Source: a virus. Taken from it: a stretch of 41,179 nt of DNA. A program made the position numbers and the translations under genes. Location of the stretch: the IMG/VR virus record IMGVR_UViG_3300009285_000365, positions 1 through 41,179 of that record. One strand, written 5' to 3'. Below the pieces are notes generated by a model. The model made no database searches, was not told the DNA's origin, and was given only the letters and a program-made list of their open reading frames with translations. Positions 8,175 to 15,594 of this stretch are shown here, in pieces (position 1 is the first letter of the stretch; each line of letters starts with the position of its first letter).

Positions 8175-8761
8175 CAGTTCGCCTTCCTGTACGGCGCAAG
8201 GATGAGCTGCACGTCACGCGGGATGCCTTGCGGCACCTGGATAATTCCAGCGTCGGGGATAGCTGTGGTATCAAACACGCCCGCGTCCTTTTGCTTATAG
8301 AAATATCCTGCCAGCCTGATTGTGGCGTGAACGATGTCATCCGGGGCGCTGGTCGAGTATGCCCACTTGCCAGCCACAGTGATACCCGCGGTTGGGTCGT
8401 CTGTGTACTCCCACGCGTAGTCTGCGCTGCCCATTATCTCAATCGCATAGTATGGTGTGCGGTTGCGCGGGTGCGTGATGTAATAGGTTGATGTAATCGT
8501 TGTTCCGCCCGAGCCGTCGTCTGCATTGGTCTTGACGGTGGTGATAGAACAAATGTCCTCATCGAAGTACAGCATCCGGCCTTCAGTATCCACGCCCACG
8601 GTAAACTTGCGCGTTGTGTCAGCCGATGCCTCGAAGGTGCGCCCGGTGTAGTTGTCAATGGCAGATTGCGCCCGCGCTATCAGGGCGGTCAGCAGGGTAT
8701 CGTCACTCGAGCCGCTAACGCCAAGATAAGTCTTGAGTAGCGCCGCAGTTGTGTATGCCAT
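8174..8761 (-). CDS. Head-tail connector (gp6-like adaptor)
   Basis: A 195-residue protein starting MAYTTAALLKTYLGVSGSSDD, then LLTALIARAQSAIDNYTGRT. This N-terminal helical repeat (residues ~3-45) is the hallmark of the gp6-like family, which forms a ring under the portal and links it to the tail. The C-terminal ~100 residues are longer than in minimal members and contain YYAIEIMGSADYAWEYTDD and a helix (DDIVHATIRLAGYFYKQKDA). It sits right after the capsid gene group and before tail completion. Fairly sure. Confidence 0.75.
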   Translation of the reverse strand: MAYTTAALLKTYLGVSGSSDDTLLTALIARAQSAIDNYTGRTFEASADTTRKFTVGVDTEGRMLYFDEDICSITTVKTNADDGSGGTTITSTYYITHPRNRTPYYAIEIMGSADYAWEYTDDPTAGITVAGKWAYSTSAPDDIVHATIRLAGYFYKQKDAGVFDTTAIPDAGIIQVPQGIPRDVQLILAPYRKAN

Positions 8762-8763
8762 AG

Positions 8764-9075
8764 TTACACCGCCGGTACGCCGTCACCCTCGCCTGCGATT
8801 TGAAGGTACACAACATCATCGCCGCTGGTATCCGCGTCGAAGTAATAGCCCTGCAAGCCGTCTGAGCCACAGACAACTACCAGCACATTACCCAGCGTCT
8901 TGGATAGCGGGTATCCGTTGGTTGAGCCAACGTCATCCGATCCATTGTTGCCAATCCAGCACAGCGTCCCGGTGTTGGCGGTGCTTGCAATCAGGGCAAA
9001 CGTTCCCGCGCCGCTATCCGGTCCGGCAACTGCCGTGCCCGATGTTCCAACTGTGATTAATCCTGATTTAGCCAT
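8764..9075 (-). CDS. Small phage structural protein, possibly capsid decoration
   Basis: A 103-residue, Gly/Ser/Asp-rich beta protein. Seen: the pattern GTAVAGPDSGAGTFALIAST followed by NTGTLCWIGNNGSDDVGS and GDDVVYLQIAGEGDGVPAV. Short proteins with this GP-S/A-GTFAL and IGNDG layout occur in phage head modules, but no function is established to my knowledge. Very acidic, with no charged patch that would suggest DNA binding. It is spaced two bases from the connector gene and so is co-translated with it. Confidence 0.45.
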   Translation of the reverse strand: MAKSGLITVGTSGTAVAGPDSGAGTFALIASTANTGTLCWIGNNGSDDVGSTNGYPLSKTLGNVLVVVCGSDGLQGYYFDADTSGDDVVYLQIAGEGDGVPAV

Positions 9076-9077
9076 AG

Positions 9078-9893
9078 TTACTCCACTGCTGGCGCTCTCA
9101 CGCCCTTTATAACAAGGTCACCCAAGGTGATATCAAACTCCCCCAGGGAGCCAATGTCCATCATTACTTCGCCTTTCTCGTTGACCTCGATCCCGTTGAT
9201 AAAGTCGTTACGGTAGAGACGGGGCGCATCCGGGTCAGGCCAGATCACACGCGGGAGGGGTGTCATGGAGATATGCCCGCACACTACGGACATATCACAT
9301 TTCTGTTTGAAGCCCGCTTGTTGTAGCTCATGCGCGAATACCCAATCATTGTGTACGGTAGGATGCGCCTCGTCTGTGTGAAACGTCAACGTTTCGAGTA
9401 CCTTGCGGCTTATCAATGTGCAGCCTAACCCCACGCCAGCCACTTCGATAACCTTCCCCCAGGCTTCTTTGGCTGCTGCCGGGTCCTTGCGAATGGAGCG
9501 CCCGTAATCCATATTTAGATGGGTCCATGCGCTCCACGTTGACGTATTCCTGAAACAATATAGCCCGTAGGCTACATCAGCGCCCTGGTTCTCGCATACG
9601 TCCAAGAGCTTTACCAGCGCGTCCGGCGGGATTATCATGTCAGCTTCCACGGTGAACAGGTAATCGTAGTCCTGCTCAATCGCCCAGCGCCGCGCTTTCT
9701 CGTAGTTGTGGGCAATGTTATGCCGCCCGTTGCTGTCAAAGAACGGGTTATCGCCCTTCGAAAACCAGATGTCGAATATTGGGTATGTCTGTCTAAAAAT
9801 ACTCTCGTTGGTGCGCCCGAATAACTGCGGCTCTCTCCCTCCGTGGTCATTGCTGATAGGCTTCAACGGGCAGAACAAAAGTACCTTACTCAT
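9078..9893 (-). CDS. GT-A fold glycosyltransferase in the head module
   Basis: A 271-residue putative sugar transferase. Seen: a nucleotide-sugar binding start (SKVLLFCPLKPI), the acidic metal-binding motif VEADM (residues 82-86, a DxD variant) after AIEQDYDYLFT, and AGVGLGCTLISRKVLE further on, which is common in GT-A enzymes acting on proteins or glycans. The final ~30 residues (GSLGEFDITLGDLVIKG) look like an extra beta hairpin. It lies between structural genes, with the same strand and spacing, so it is likely made late. Substrate unknown; virion or host-surface glycosylation is inferred. Confidence 0.65.
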   Translation of the reverse strand: MSKVLLFCPLKPISNDHGGREPQLFGRTNESIFRQTYPIFDIWFSKGDNPFFDSNGRHNIAHNYEKARRWAIEQDYDYLFTVEADMIIPPDALVKLLDVCENQGADVAYGLYCFRNTSTWSAWTHLNMDYGRSIRKDPAAAKEAWGKVIEVAGVGLGCTLISRKVLETLTFHTDEAHPTVHNDWVFAHELQQAGFKQKCDMSVVCGHISMTPLPRVIWPDPDAPRLYRNDFINGIEVNEKGEVMMDIGSLGEFDITLGDLVIKGVRAPAVE

Positions 9894-9908
9894 CGGTATC
9901 CCTTTCTG

Positions 9909-10469
9909 CTATCGCTTAGCGGCGTATAGCTCAATCATGTTTCCGGGGAACGCAAACGGTTTGCGTATCCCCACCAGTCTTAGCGCAAAGCGCCAGAAGT
10001 CACGCGCCGGGCTTGCGTATGGCCCTCCCCAATACGGCCTTAGCGTTTCGATGTCCTCAAAGCCAGCTTTCGTTAGCACGTTGCAAAGTTCTCTGTGTCC
10101 AGGTATCCACCAATTGCGCGGCGGGTCCAGGGCGGGCAGGTCGCCAAACAGCTTGTAGCACAAACTGTCAGCGTCCGGCTGCGCCAGGATTGCCAGCGTC
10201 CCATGCCTGCGTAACAGGCGGGCGGCTTCGCGCAAGGCTTCAAATGGGTTGTCAATGTGCTGCAACACGCCGCGAAAGATAACCAGGTCCAGCGTACCGT
10301 CACCCATTTCGGCGGTGTCCATGATGGTGATGCCCTTCGCTTTACATTGCTGGATGCAATAGCTGGACACTTCCACGCCGTACTTATTCCAGCCGGTAAA
10401 CAGTTCGGTAAACGAACCGTCGCCACAGCCATAATCCAGCAGGTAGCGCCCATAAGCGCGGTCACTCAC
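9909..10469 (-). CDS. Class I SAM-dependent methyltransferase (N-terminus probably extends upstream)
   Basis: Seen: SAM-binding motif I LLDYGCGDGSF at the very N-terminus, motif IV-like LDLVIFRGVLQHIDNPFEAL, and GTLAILAQPDADS. The GTG at 10469 is the only usual start in frame but lies only ~10 codons before motif I, leaving no first helix. The same frame is open upstream to 10550 and encodes YFEARRKNG, then QAAYLQEYERV, which is exactly the helix that normally precedes motif I in such enzymes. That stretch has no ATG, GTG or TTG; an ATT at 10550 sits 9 bases after GGAAGGG. Likely acts with the neighbouring glycosyltransferases on a sugar or lipid; substrate unknown. Confidence 0.7.
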   Translation of the reverse strand: MSDRAYGRYLLDYGCGDGSFTELFTGWNKYGVEVSSYCIQQCKAKGITIMDTAEMGDGTLDLVIFRGVLQHIDNPFEALREAARLLRRHGTLAILAQPDADSLCYKLFGDLPALDPPRNWWIPGHRELCNVLTKAGFEDIETLRPYWGGPYASPARDFWRFALRLVGIRKPFAFPGNMIELYAAKR

Positions 10470-10566
10470 GCGCTCGTATTCTTGCAGATATGCCGCTTGG
10501 CGCTGGTCGCCGTTCTTGCGCCGTGCTTCAAAGTACCGTTGTTCGTAAATGTTATGTGTCCCTTCC

Positions 10567-10603
10567 GCCGGGGCTAACCTGAGGAGGGCAGGCTAACCCC
10601 GGC
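10567..10603 (-). other. Strong hairpin between capsid accessory gene and methyltransferase
   Basis: Arms 10567-10581 and 10589-10603 form a 15-bp stem (two G-U pairs in the minus-strand RNA) with a 7-base loop. It has no T run on either side, so it is not a standard terminator. It could slow transcription or protect the 3' end of the upstream mRNA. Confidence 0.55.
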
Positions 10604-10625
10604 TACCAAGAGGGATACCAGTAAG

Positions 10626-11090
10626 TTAGGCTACGATCTCATCAACGCTCGACAGATCACCGTAAGCGGTGGAGGTCGCGGCGTCAGAGTAGCGCGTCTT
10701 TCCAGCTAGGGTAATGACGGATTGCCCGTTGTTGCCCGTGCCAGTCACGCCAGCCACATACAGCCGCCCCTTGACGTAGCGACAACCAGTGGTCAATTCG
10801 CTTGCGTCCAGGTTGATGATGGCCTGCTTGTTGTGGTCGGTTCCAGCCTGGGTAAGCTGGGTGATGCTCTTGCCGCTGATCGGAACATACGTCCCGCCCG
10901 TGGTAGCGCACTCAGTTACCTTGAAGTCGATAGTGTTGGGCTTCTGGATGTTCCCAACGGCGACGATAAACATCAGCTTATTGTGCATCTGCATATCAAT
11001 CACATCCCCGAGCGTAGTACCCGAGGCGCGGTCTGCTGGGTCGATGACCGAGACTACCGCCAGTTGTTCAGAAAGTAAGTGGGTTGCCAT
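10626..11090 (-). CDS. Phage head accessory / decoration-like protein
   Basis: A 154-residue beta-rich protein 12 bases after the capsid gene. Seen: LGDVIDMQMHNKLMFIVAVG, then FKVTECATTGGTYVPISGKS and DASELTTGCRYVKGRLYVAG, a pattern of short strands without helices that would suit a capsid-decorating or fibre-like protein. I do not recognise a named family. Location directly behind the major capsid gene and a strong ribosome site suggest an abundant virion protein. Alternative: a minor tail protein. Confidence 0.5.
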   Translation of the reverse strand: MATHLLSEQLAVVSVIDPADRASGTTLGDVIDMQMHNKLMFIVAVGNIQKPNTIDFKVTECATTGGTYVPISGKSITQLTQAGTDHNKQAIINLDASELTTGCRYVKGRLYVAGVTGTGNNGQSVITLAGKTRYSDAATSTAYGDLSSVDEIVA

Positions 11091-11102
11091 TGTCTAATCT
11101 CC

Positions 11103-12887
11103 TTATCCAGCCGCCAGCGAGACGAATGGTGAAACGGTGGTTGCGGCATCTTCCAGGGTGATGTAGCTGTTGAGCCACGGTTGCCCATCGACGCGAGCAA
11201 CAAACCGCCAAGTACCCTGGTCGTTGATGAATTTATAGTGTTCAGAGTAGGCGATAGAGATTTGTTTCCGGTCACCAATCAGGTAGTAGGATGGATCAAT
11301 AAGCATGATGTCGCCTACTGTGTTCAGCGCCGGAAGTGCGCCAGTGATATAAACCGGAAGTCCAAGCAGGCTCAAAGGTAAGCCAGCGCGGGCGTTTTCC
11401 AGCCACGAAACAGGGGAAGATACGATCTGGATGACCTGGTCGATTACGGACGGGTTCATAAACCATGCCGCTTTGTTCCAGCTTCCGGGCAGAAGGTCGC
11501 TCATCATCTGGGCGAGATCAGCCAGCGCCACGGTAGAGGCAGCAGAGCGTCCAGCCGCGATGGTTGCACCATGCCCAACGATGCCCAGAGGCTGGCCAAC
11601 GCCGGAACCGCGGAAGAAGGCGTAGTTTTCCTTGCTACCGATGGCGCGCCCAAAAAGAATATTCAATAGCGTCTCAACGCTAGTTGAAGCATCTTCCTTG
11701 AGTTCATTGGATGCCAAGGTGTAACCAGCTAACTTCTTGGCTACAAGATTAATCATGCGCCAGCGGGGTTCGCTCTCGGTGAGCTCGTCAGCTTCGCCTT
11801 CCCAATATGCAACCACGCCGCCAGCGTAGGCGGTGTCACCAGCAGAGGGGGCGGTAGTAACGTCCAGGGACGGTACTTCAGCTTCCTTGCCAGTCATGGG
11901 GATTACAGTCGCACCAGCGCGGCGCAGAACGCTGAATGGTTCAGCTTGCGCCAGGATGGGGGCTACAAACTGAGTAGGCACTAAGTACCCACCCGTTGCG
12001 CCGGCATCTTCAGCCAGGGCGGTCTTGTAAACGCTCTTGATGCGTTTGGTGTTGCCGTTACGCACAGCAAGCAGGAAATCTCCGAATGACTTACTTTCGG
12101 CGTGATCTTCTTCGCTGTCGGGCGCAACATACCCGGCATCTTTCAATGCGGGGGCATTCTCGATAAGCTTGGTCATAGCGTCCAGGCGGTCACTCATTGC
12201 CTTCATCGCCGGGTCTTGTGCCTCAGCGGGTACGGGCGCGGGAGCGTCGGGAGCTTTGACCTGTGCTTTGAGCAGGTCCTTGTATTCCTGCATAGTCAGA
12301 GTAACGTCGGTCATGGTCTTAATCTCCGTAGGGTGAATATCAGTAATTGATGGTGCTTTGGTCGCCCGTCCCGTCGCGCCGTCCGAGGTCTCACCGACCT
12401 CCTGTGGCATAAGCGCCTTTAGTTCTGGGTACTCCGCTGCAAGGGATTTCAACCGCTCCACGCCTAGCGTTCTGGGTTCGGCGGGAGTAGGGGTTAAACT
12501 AAATTCAACGATAGGCCAGCGTTTGTAGGTCTTGCCAGCCTTCTCAATAAGGTGTCCGACTGAGCCGGATGACCAGCCGATAATGCCTTCCTCAACCAGG
12601 CGCAATACTTCTTTGACGTATCGCTTCGAGCGACTGAGCTGCGCTTCTACCCAGATGCCTACATCATCGGCAGCCGCTTTCATGGTCACGCCCAACTGAT
12701 GTGTAACCTCGCTCTGTAATGCGTGGTCGTAATAGACAGGCTTGCTGGGTACTAAGTCCAGCATGAAGTCGGTGTCTTTGGTGAACGTCTCGCCTTCCAG
12801 ATCCATGCCGCCAAAGATCACGCCATACCCGCCAACCGTGGCGGTATTCTCGTCCTGTGATAGCAGCTTCACCGCATAATCAGCCAT
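11103..12887 (-). CDS. Fused HK97-type prohead protease and major capsid protein
   Basis: A 594-residue fusion. Residues ~1-145 are a prohead protease of the S78 type: VYYDHALQ with candidate catalytic His55, WSSGSVGH with the serine region 106-109, and EFSLTPTPAEP. Residues ~190-280 are a charged, partly helical scaffold-like (delta) region with EYKDLLKAQVKAPDAP. From ~300 on is an HK97-fold capsid protein: GGYLVPTQFVAPI, WRMINLVAKKLAGYTLASNE, FFRGSGVGQPLGI and PVYITGALPAL. The protease would cut the scaffold part before DNA packaging. An internal ATG (residue 192) with a good ribosome site could make the capsid part alone in excess. Overlaps the GT-B gene by 8 bases. Confidence 0.85.
   Translation of the reverse strand: MADYAVKLLSQDENTATVGGYGVIFGGMDLEGETFTKDTDFMLDLVPSKPVYYDHALQSEVTHQLGVTMKAAADDVGIWVEAQLSRSKRYVKEVLRLVEEGIIGWSSGSVGHLIEKAGKTYKRWPIVEFSLTPTPAEPRTLGVERLKSLAAEYPELKALMPQEVGETSDGATGRATKAPSITDIHPTEIKTMTDVTLTMQEYKDLLKAQVKAPDAPAPVPAEAQDPAMKAMSDRLDAMTKLIENAPALKDAGYVAPDSEEDHAESKSFGDFLLAVRNGNTKRIKSVYKTALAEDAGATGGYLVPTQFVAPILAQAEPFSVLRRAGATVIPMTGKEAEVPSLDVTTAPSAGDTAYAGGVVAYWEGEADELTESEPRWRMINLVAKKLAGYTLASNELKEDASTSVETLLNILFGRAIGSKENYAFFRGSGVGQPLGIVGHGATIAAGRSAASTVALADLAQMMSDLLPGSWNKAAWFMNPSVIDQVIQIVSSPVSWLENARAGLPLSLLGLPVYITGALPALNTVGDIMLIDPSYYLIGDRKQISIAYSEHYKFINDQGTWRFVARVDGQPWLNSYITLEDAATTVSPFVSLAAG
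12312..12327 (-). promoter_or_regulatory. Internal ribosome binding site and ATG for a separate capsid protein
   Basis: Inside the fusion gene GGAG (12324-12327) precedes an in-frame ATG (12314-12312) by 9 bases. Translation from here gives 403 residues beginning MTDVTLTMQEYKDLLK, a normal size for an HK97 capsid precursor with its scaffold part. This would solve the stoichiometry problem of a one-to-one protease fusion. Confidence 0.55.
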
Positions 12888-13794
12888 TCTTCAAACCCTC
12901 CAACAAACGCACAAATGCGCCTGGATCAAACGCCTCACCGATAAACTCTTGCCGCCACTTCGTAGCTTCTGTCTGGCAGCCTTGTTTCAGCAGGTAGTAC
13001 ATTCCAATATCGCCCAGCCTGCTACCGTCATGCGGGTAGTGCATCATCTCGCGGTACTTATCCCACGACTTCACATAGCGTTTTGTTTCTTCGCTGTACC
13101 CGTCATAGGGGCGGCAGTCCTGCCCGTACATGATGGTTGGCTTGCCCAGCGCAACAGCCAGATATGCCAGCGTCCCGTAACTCACTACAACGTCAGCCGC
13201 CTTGATGCTTTCTATTGCGCTCGCCAGCCGCCGGTCACTTTTCTCGTAGCGCACATTCTCAACAAACGGCACGTGGTTATCTTCTAGCCGGAACACAAAG
13301 CGGCAGGTTATCTCGATGTCGGTCATCCGTGTAAGCTGGTTGAAGATGCGCTCGTTAGCTTCCTTGCCCTCGTCAATCAGCCAGCCTGTTCCCTGGGGAT
13401 GCCAGGGGGCGAACAGTACCCGCTTGGCTGACGTTTTCTCGAATGGCAGGAGTTCACTGTAATGCCAGCCAATCACGCGTATCGGGTGCGGGTATCCGTA
13501 GGCTTCCATCACGGCTTTCTGGCCAGGTGTCTGCGCCAGGTAGCCAGCTATCTTATCGCTGGGTGTCCAGACGCCATCCCATGCGGTGATAGGATGCCCG
13601 CCGTGGCTGTAAAGGTACACGTCTGCGCCTTCTTCGTATGCCCGTTCTATCCTTTTCGGGTAGTATGAAACCGGGCCATCAAAGTCAATCAGCAGCAGGT
13701 CAGCGTTATCGCTTACAATCTCATGCCCCGCGTCGGTGATGGCTTGAATGAGTACATCAGCTTTATCCTGGTGATTTGTGACTTGTATTCGCAA
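12880..13794 (-). CDS. GT-B-like glycosyl/glycerophosphotransferase
   Basis: A 304-residue protein from the TTG at 13794, chosen because GAAAGGG lies 6 bases before it; an ATG at 13866 would run back through the terminator hairpin and is rejected. Seen: LRIQVTNHQDKADVLIQAI at the start, a linker VIGWHYSELLPF, ADVVVSYGTLAYLAVALGKP (residues ~220-240) and TIMYGQD, the donor-site layout of GT-B and CDP-glycerol transferase-like enzymes. It probably transfers a sugar or polyol phosphate to a surface polymer or virion protein. Preceded by an attenuator-like leader, so its expression is separately controlled. Substrate unknown. Confidence 0.6.
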   Translation of the reverse strand: MRIQVTNHQDKADVLIQAITDAGHEIVSDNADLLLIDFDGPVSYYPKRIERAYEEGADVYLYSHGGHPITAWDGVWTPSDKIAGYLAQTPGQKAVMEAYGYPHPIRVIGWHYSELLPFEKTSAKRVLFAPWHPQGTGWLIDEGKEANERIFNQLTRMTDIEITCRFVFRLEDNHVPFVENVRYEKSDRRLASAIESIKAADVVVSYGTLAYLAVALGKPTIMYGQDCRPYDGYSEETKRYVKSWDKYREMMHYPHDGSRLGDIGMYYLLKQGCQTEATKWRQEFIGEAFDPGAFVRLLEGLKNG

Positions 13795-13807
13795 TCGCTG
13801 CCCTTTC

Positions 13808-13950
13808 GGTAAACAAAAAAAGCGGCACACGCTCGGAGTTATCCGAAAACGTGCGCCGCGATACATCGCTTGGTGCGCTGCGCTAAGCCCTTTTACCTCG
13901 CGGTATCACCTACCGCCTGTGAGTTATCCTGACTGTCGCGCTATTCAGTT
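13808..13950 (-). ncRNA. Attenuator-like leader RNA upstream of the GT-B gene
   Basis: The RNA should start near 13950, 7 bases after a -10 box. It can fold a first hairpin (GCGGTA/TACCGC, 13900-13916, loop GGTGA on the minus strand), or pair CCGCGA of that hairpin (13898-13903) with TCGCGG (13856-13861), which destroys the terminator stem beginning there. The three mutually exclusive stems are the layout of an attenuator or riboswitch. A GGTGATACCGCG segment looks superficially like a T-box, but the leader is too short to hold stem I. Class unknown. Confidence 0.5.
13815..13859 (-). terminator. Rho-independent terminator before the GT-B gene
   Basis: Minus-strand arms GCGGCGCACG and CGTGTGCCGC (13850-13859 and 13822-13831) form 10 pairs with one G-U; an inner TCGGA/TCCGA helix extends it; seven T follow (13821-13815). 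It lies just before the gene's ribosome site, so read-through would control the GT-B gene and everything downstream. Confidence 0.8.
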
Positions 13951-13956
13951 GCAATC

Positions 13957-13985
13957 ATTTTAGCACAAGTATTCTTGAAACGCAA
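13957..13985 (-). promoter_or_regulatory. Sigma70-type promoter of the GT-B/capsid transcript
   Basis: Minus-strand TTGCGT (13985-13980), 17 bases, TAAAAT (13962-13957). It lies immediately after the stop of the preceding methyltransferase gene and 7 bases before the leader RNA, which is the expected spacing. Confidence 0.55.
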
Positions 13986-13988
13986 GTG

Positions 13989-14531
13989 CTAAATCTTGAC
14001 TATCCCCAGCCCCGAGCTGTTATCCGTCTGCTCGATCTCCACGTAATCACGTGACGCCTTCAACTCCTGCCAGTAGCGCGGTACTTCCACAGCGCCCGGA
14101 TTGTCGTTGTAGATGTCGTGGAACAGCACAAGCCCGCCATGGCGCACAAGGGGAGAGTATAGCTCGAAGTCAGCCTTCACGTCATCGTACAAATGCCCGC
14201 CGTCCAGGAATAGCAGGTCGATGGGTGTACCGTCCAGGAAGTCAATCACAGCCGCCACGGTGCGCGGGTCTTTGGATAGATGCTCATGCAGGTACAGGCA
14301 ATCTTCCAGGTCGCTAGCCAGCTTCTTGCGGTCAATCGTTATTAGCACATCGGGCTTGAATAGCGCCTGCCACAGTCGCGCCGATCCACCCAGATATGTG
14401 CCAATCTCAACGATAACCTTGGGCTTGATGCGCTTCAAGTGGGGTAGGGCGCGCTTGAAATCCTCCGGCGCAATGTTCGCGCCTTCGAGGTGGTCGGTGT
14501 ATAGATATTCTTTCCAGTTGACTTTAGACAT
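13989..14531 (-). CDS. SAM-dependent methyltransferase (Methyltransf_24 / cephalosporin hydroxylase-like), copy 1
   Basis: A 180-residue Rossmann methyltransferase. Seen: motif I VIVEIGTYLGGSARLWQ (residues ~39-55), LITIDRKK, the acidic block DLLFLDGGHLYDDVKADFEL, and GGLVLFHDIYNDNPGAVEVP. These match small methyltransferases often found in glycan-modification clusters, acting on sugars. It overlaps the next copy by 8 bases and has GGAG before its ATG. Its neighbour is a paralogue with the same motif order but only limited identity, so this is an old duplication or two acquisitions. Target unknown. Confidence 0.7.
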   Translation of the reverse strand: MSKVNWKEYLYTDHLEGANIAPEDFKRALPHLKRIKPKVIVEIGTYLGGSARLWQALFKPDVLITIDRKKLASDLEDCLYLHEHLSKDPRTVAAVIDFLDGTPIDLLFLDGGHLYDDVKADFELYSPLVRHGGLVLFHDIYNDNPGAVEVPRYWQELKASRDYVEIEQTDNSSGLGIVKI

Positions 14532-15129
14532 ACACTACTCCTATCCCGCCGAACTCCGCGCTAGCGCGTAACTCACGCGTCACGTAGCCAGCCTCTTGTA
14601 TCTCGCGCCACAACTTGCCCACCTGAATATGTGGGCTGAACTCAGGCGTCATTAAGTCGTGCAGGGCGATAATACCGCCAGGCTGCACCAGCGGACCGTA
14701 GCGCATGAAGTCATGCTTTGCGCCTTCGTAGGTGTGCAGCGCGTCGATGAACAGGAAGTCCAGCGCGCCGCCTGTGTACTCCACAAGCTGATTGAATACC
14801 GCATCTTCATCGCTGCGCCCGATGATGGTGTGAAGCGTCACGCCTTCGGGGACCCAGCTTTGCCACTGCGCGGGCAATCGCTCTGCCACCTCGGGCGGCT
14901 GGTTCTGCAAGATGTCGATGCTGCACACCACCGCGCCCGGTTGCGCGCCTTCAAGCCAGTAGTACAGCGTCCCGCCTAGCTGGACGCCTATCTCCAACAC
15001 ACGCCGCGGCTGCAATGCGTCGTATATCTTGACAAGCTCGACAAGCTCCCAATCTATCTGTGCGGTGGTTACTACGCCGCGGTGGTGGCGCTTGGGGCGA
15101 GTGGTGATATTATGCCAGCCGCTAAACAT
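14524..15129 (-). CDS. SAM-dependent methyltransferase (Methyltransf_24-like), copy 2
   Basis: A 201-residue paralogue of the previous gene. The start is the ATG at 15129 (MFSGWHNITTRPKR) because AGGAGGTG lies 7 bases before it; a further upstream ATG would run deeper into the preceding gene. Seen: RRVLEIGVQLGGTLYYWLEG (motif I), VCSIDILQNQPPEVAERLPA, LDFLFIDALHTYEGAKHDF and GGIIALHDLMTP. Likely methylates sugars of the same surface glycan as its partner, possibly at another position. Ends within the next gene's start (8-base overlap), so co-translated. Confidence 0.7.
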   Translation of the reverse strand: MFSGWHNITTRPKRHHRGVVTTAQIDWELVELVKIYDALQPRRVLEIGVQLGGTLYYWLEGAQPGAVVCSIDILQNQPPEVAERLPAQWQSWVPEGVTLHTIIGRSDEDAVFNQLVEYTGGALDFLFIDALHTYEGAKHDFMRYGPLVQPGGIIALHDLMTPEFSPHIQVGKLWREIQEAGYVTRELRASAEFGGIGVVYV

Positions 15130-15403
15130 GGGCAGACACCTCCTGTGCAATTTCCAGAGTTCGCCCGTATTCACTGCGTATGGCTACGTGATGTCCATAG
15201 TGAGCCGATAAAAACTCTTGCATCTCATCGGCTGCTAACGCATTACACAGAACCGTAATTCCAACCCATGAATATTTAGTTGGAATATCCTGTACAACCT
15301 TGTACAAGTCGTAGTATTCTCGCAGCAAATCTTCACCGTGGTTGTGCCAGTGGTCGGTTTCGACATTGCAGTCAAGGCACACATAGCCCCAATAGGTGCT
15401 CAT
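15122..15403 (-). CDS. Small phage protein with N-terminal CxxC knuckle
   Basis: A 93-residue protein starting MSTYWGYVCLDC, followed by the His-rich TDHWHNHGEDLLREYYDLY. The Cys pair and His cluster could hold a metal ion. The rest is helical (LAADEMQEFLSAHYGHHV). Not recognised; similar small W-G-Y-x-C-x-x-C proteins occur in phage genomes. Its ATG overlaps the previous stop (ATGA), and its end overlaps the methyltransferase start by 8 bases. Confidence 0.5.
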   Translation of the reverse strand: MSTYWGYVCLDCNVETDHWHNHGEDLLREYYDLYKVVQDIPTKYSWVGITVLCNALAADEMQEFLSAHYGHHVAIRSEYGRTLEIAQEVSAHV

Positions 15404-15579
15404 TTCGCCCTCTCTTTCGCTATCACGCTCAACCCCTGTTCAGGCGCAACGTCAACGTTACCCATGATGCCAAAGCGGCGAATAAACTCGCGCTGTGTCA
15501 CAACCTCGCCGCACCCGCGGCAGCTCCATTGCTCTTTCAGCTTGTCGTAGCGCCATTTGTGACTGTGGTCTTTCTTCAC
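15400..15579 (-). CDS. Tiny zinc-ribbon protein (59 residues, GTG start)
   Basis: Found by hand. It starts at GTG 15579 with AAAGGA 8 bases before it and ends in a TGA that forms ATGA with the next gene. Seen: HSHKWRYDKLKEQWSCRGCG (residues ~5-24) with a CxxC pair preceded by HxH, then helix VVTQREFIRRFG. This resembles a half zinc finger, and its product looks like many short phage regulatory or host-takeover proteins. Coding is supported by the ribosome site and overlap; function unknown. Confidence 0.6.
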   Translation of the reverse strand: MKKDHSHKWRYDKLKEQWSCRGCGEVVTQREFIRRFGIMGNVDVAPEQGLSVIAKERAK

Positions 15580-15594
15580 TTGGTTAGTCCTTTC

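Noticed and set aside
13795-13866. ATG start at 13866 for the GT-B gene
   Set aside because: The extra codons run through the terminator hairpin and T run and have no ribosome site; TTG 13794 has GAAAGGG at good spacing.
13895-13920. T-box-like sequence GGTGATACCGCG in the GT-B leader
   Set aside because: The leader between promoter and terminator is only about 140 bases and has no room for stem I with a specifier loop; the UGGN core also differs.
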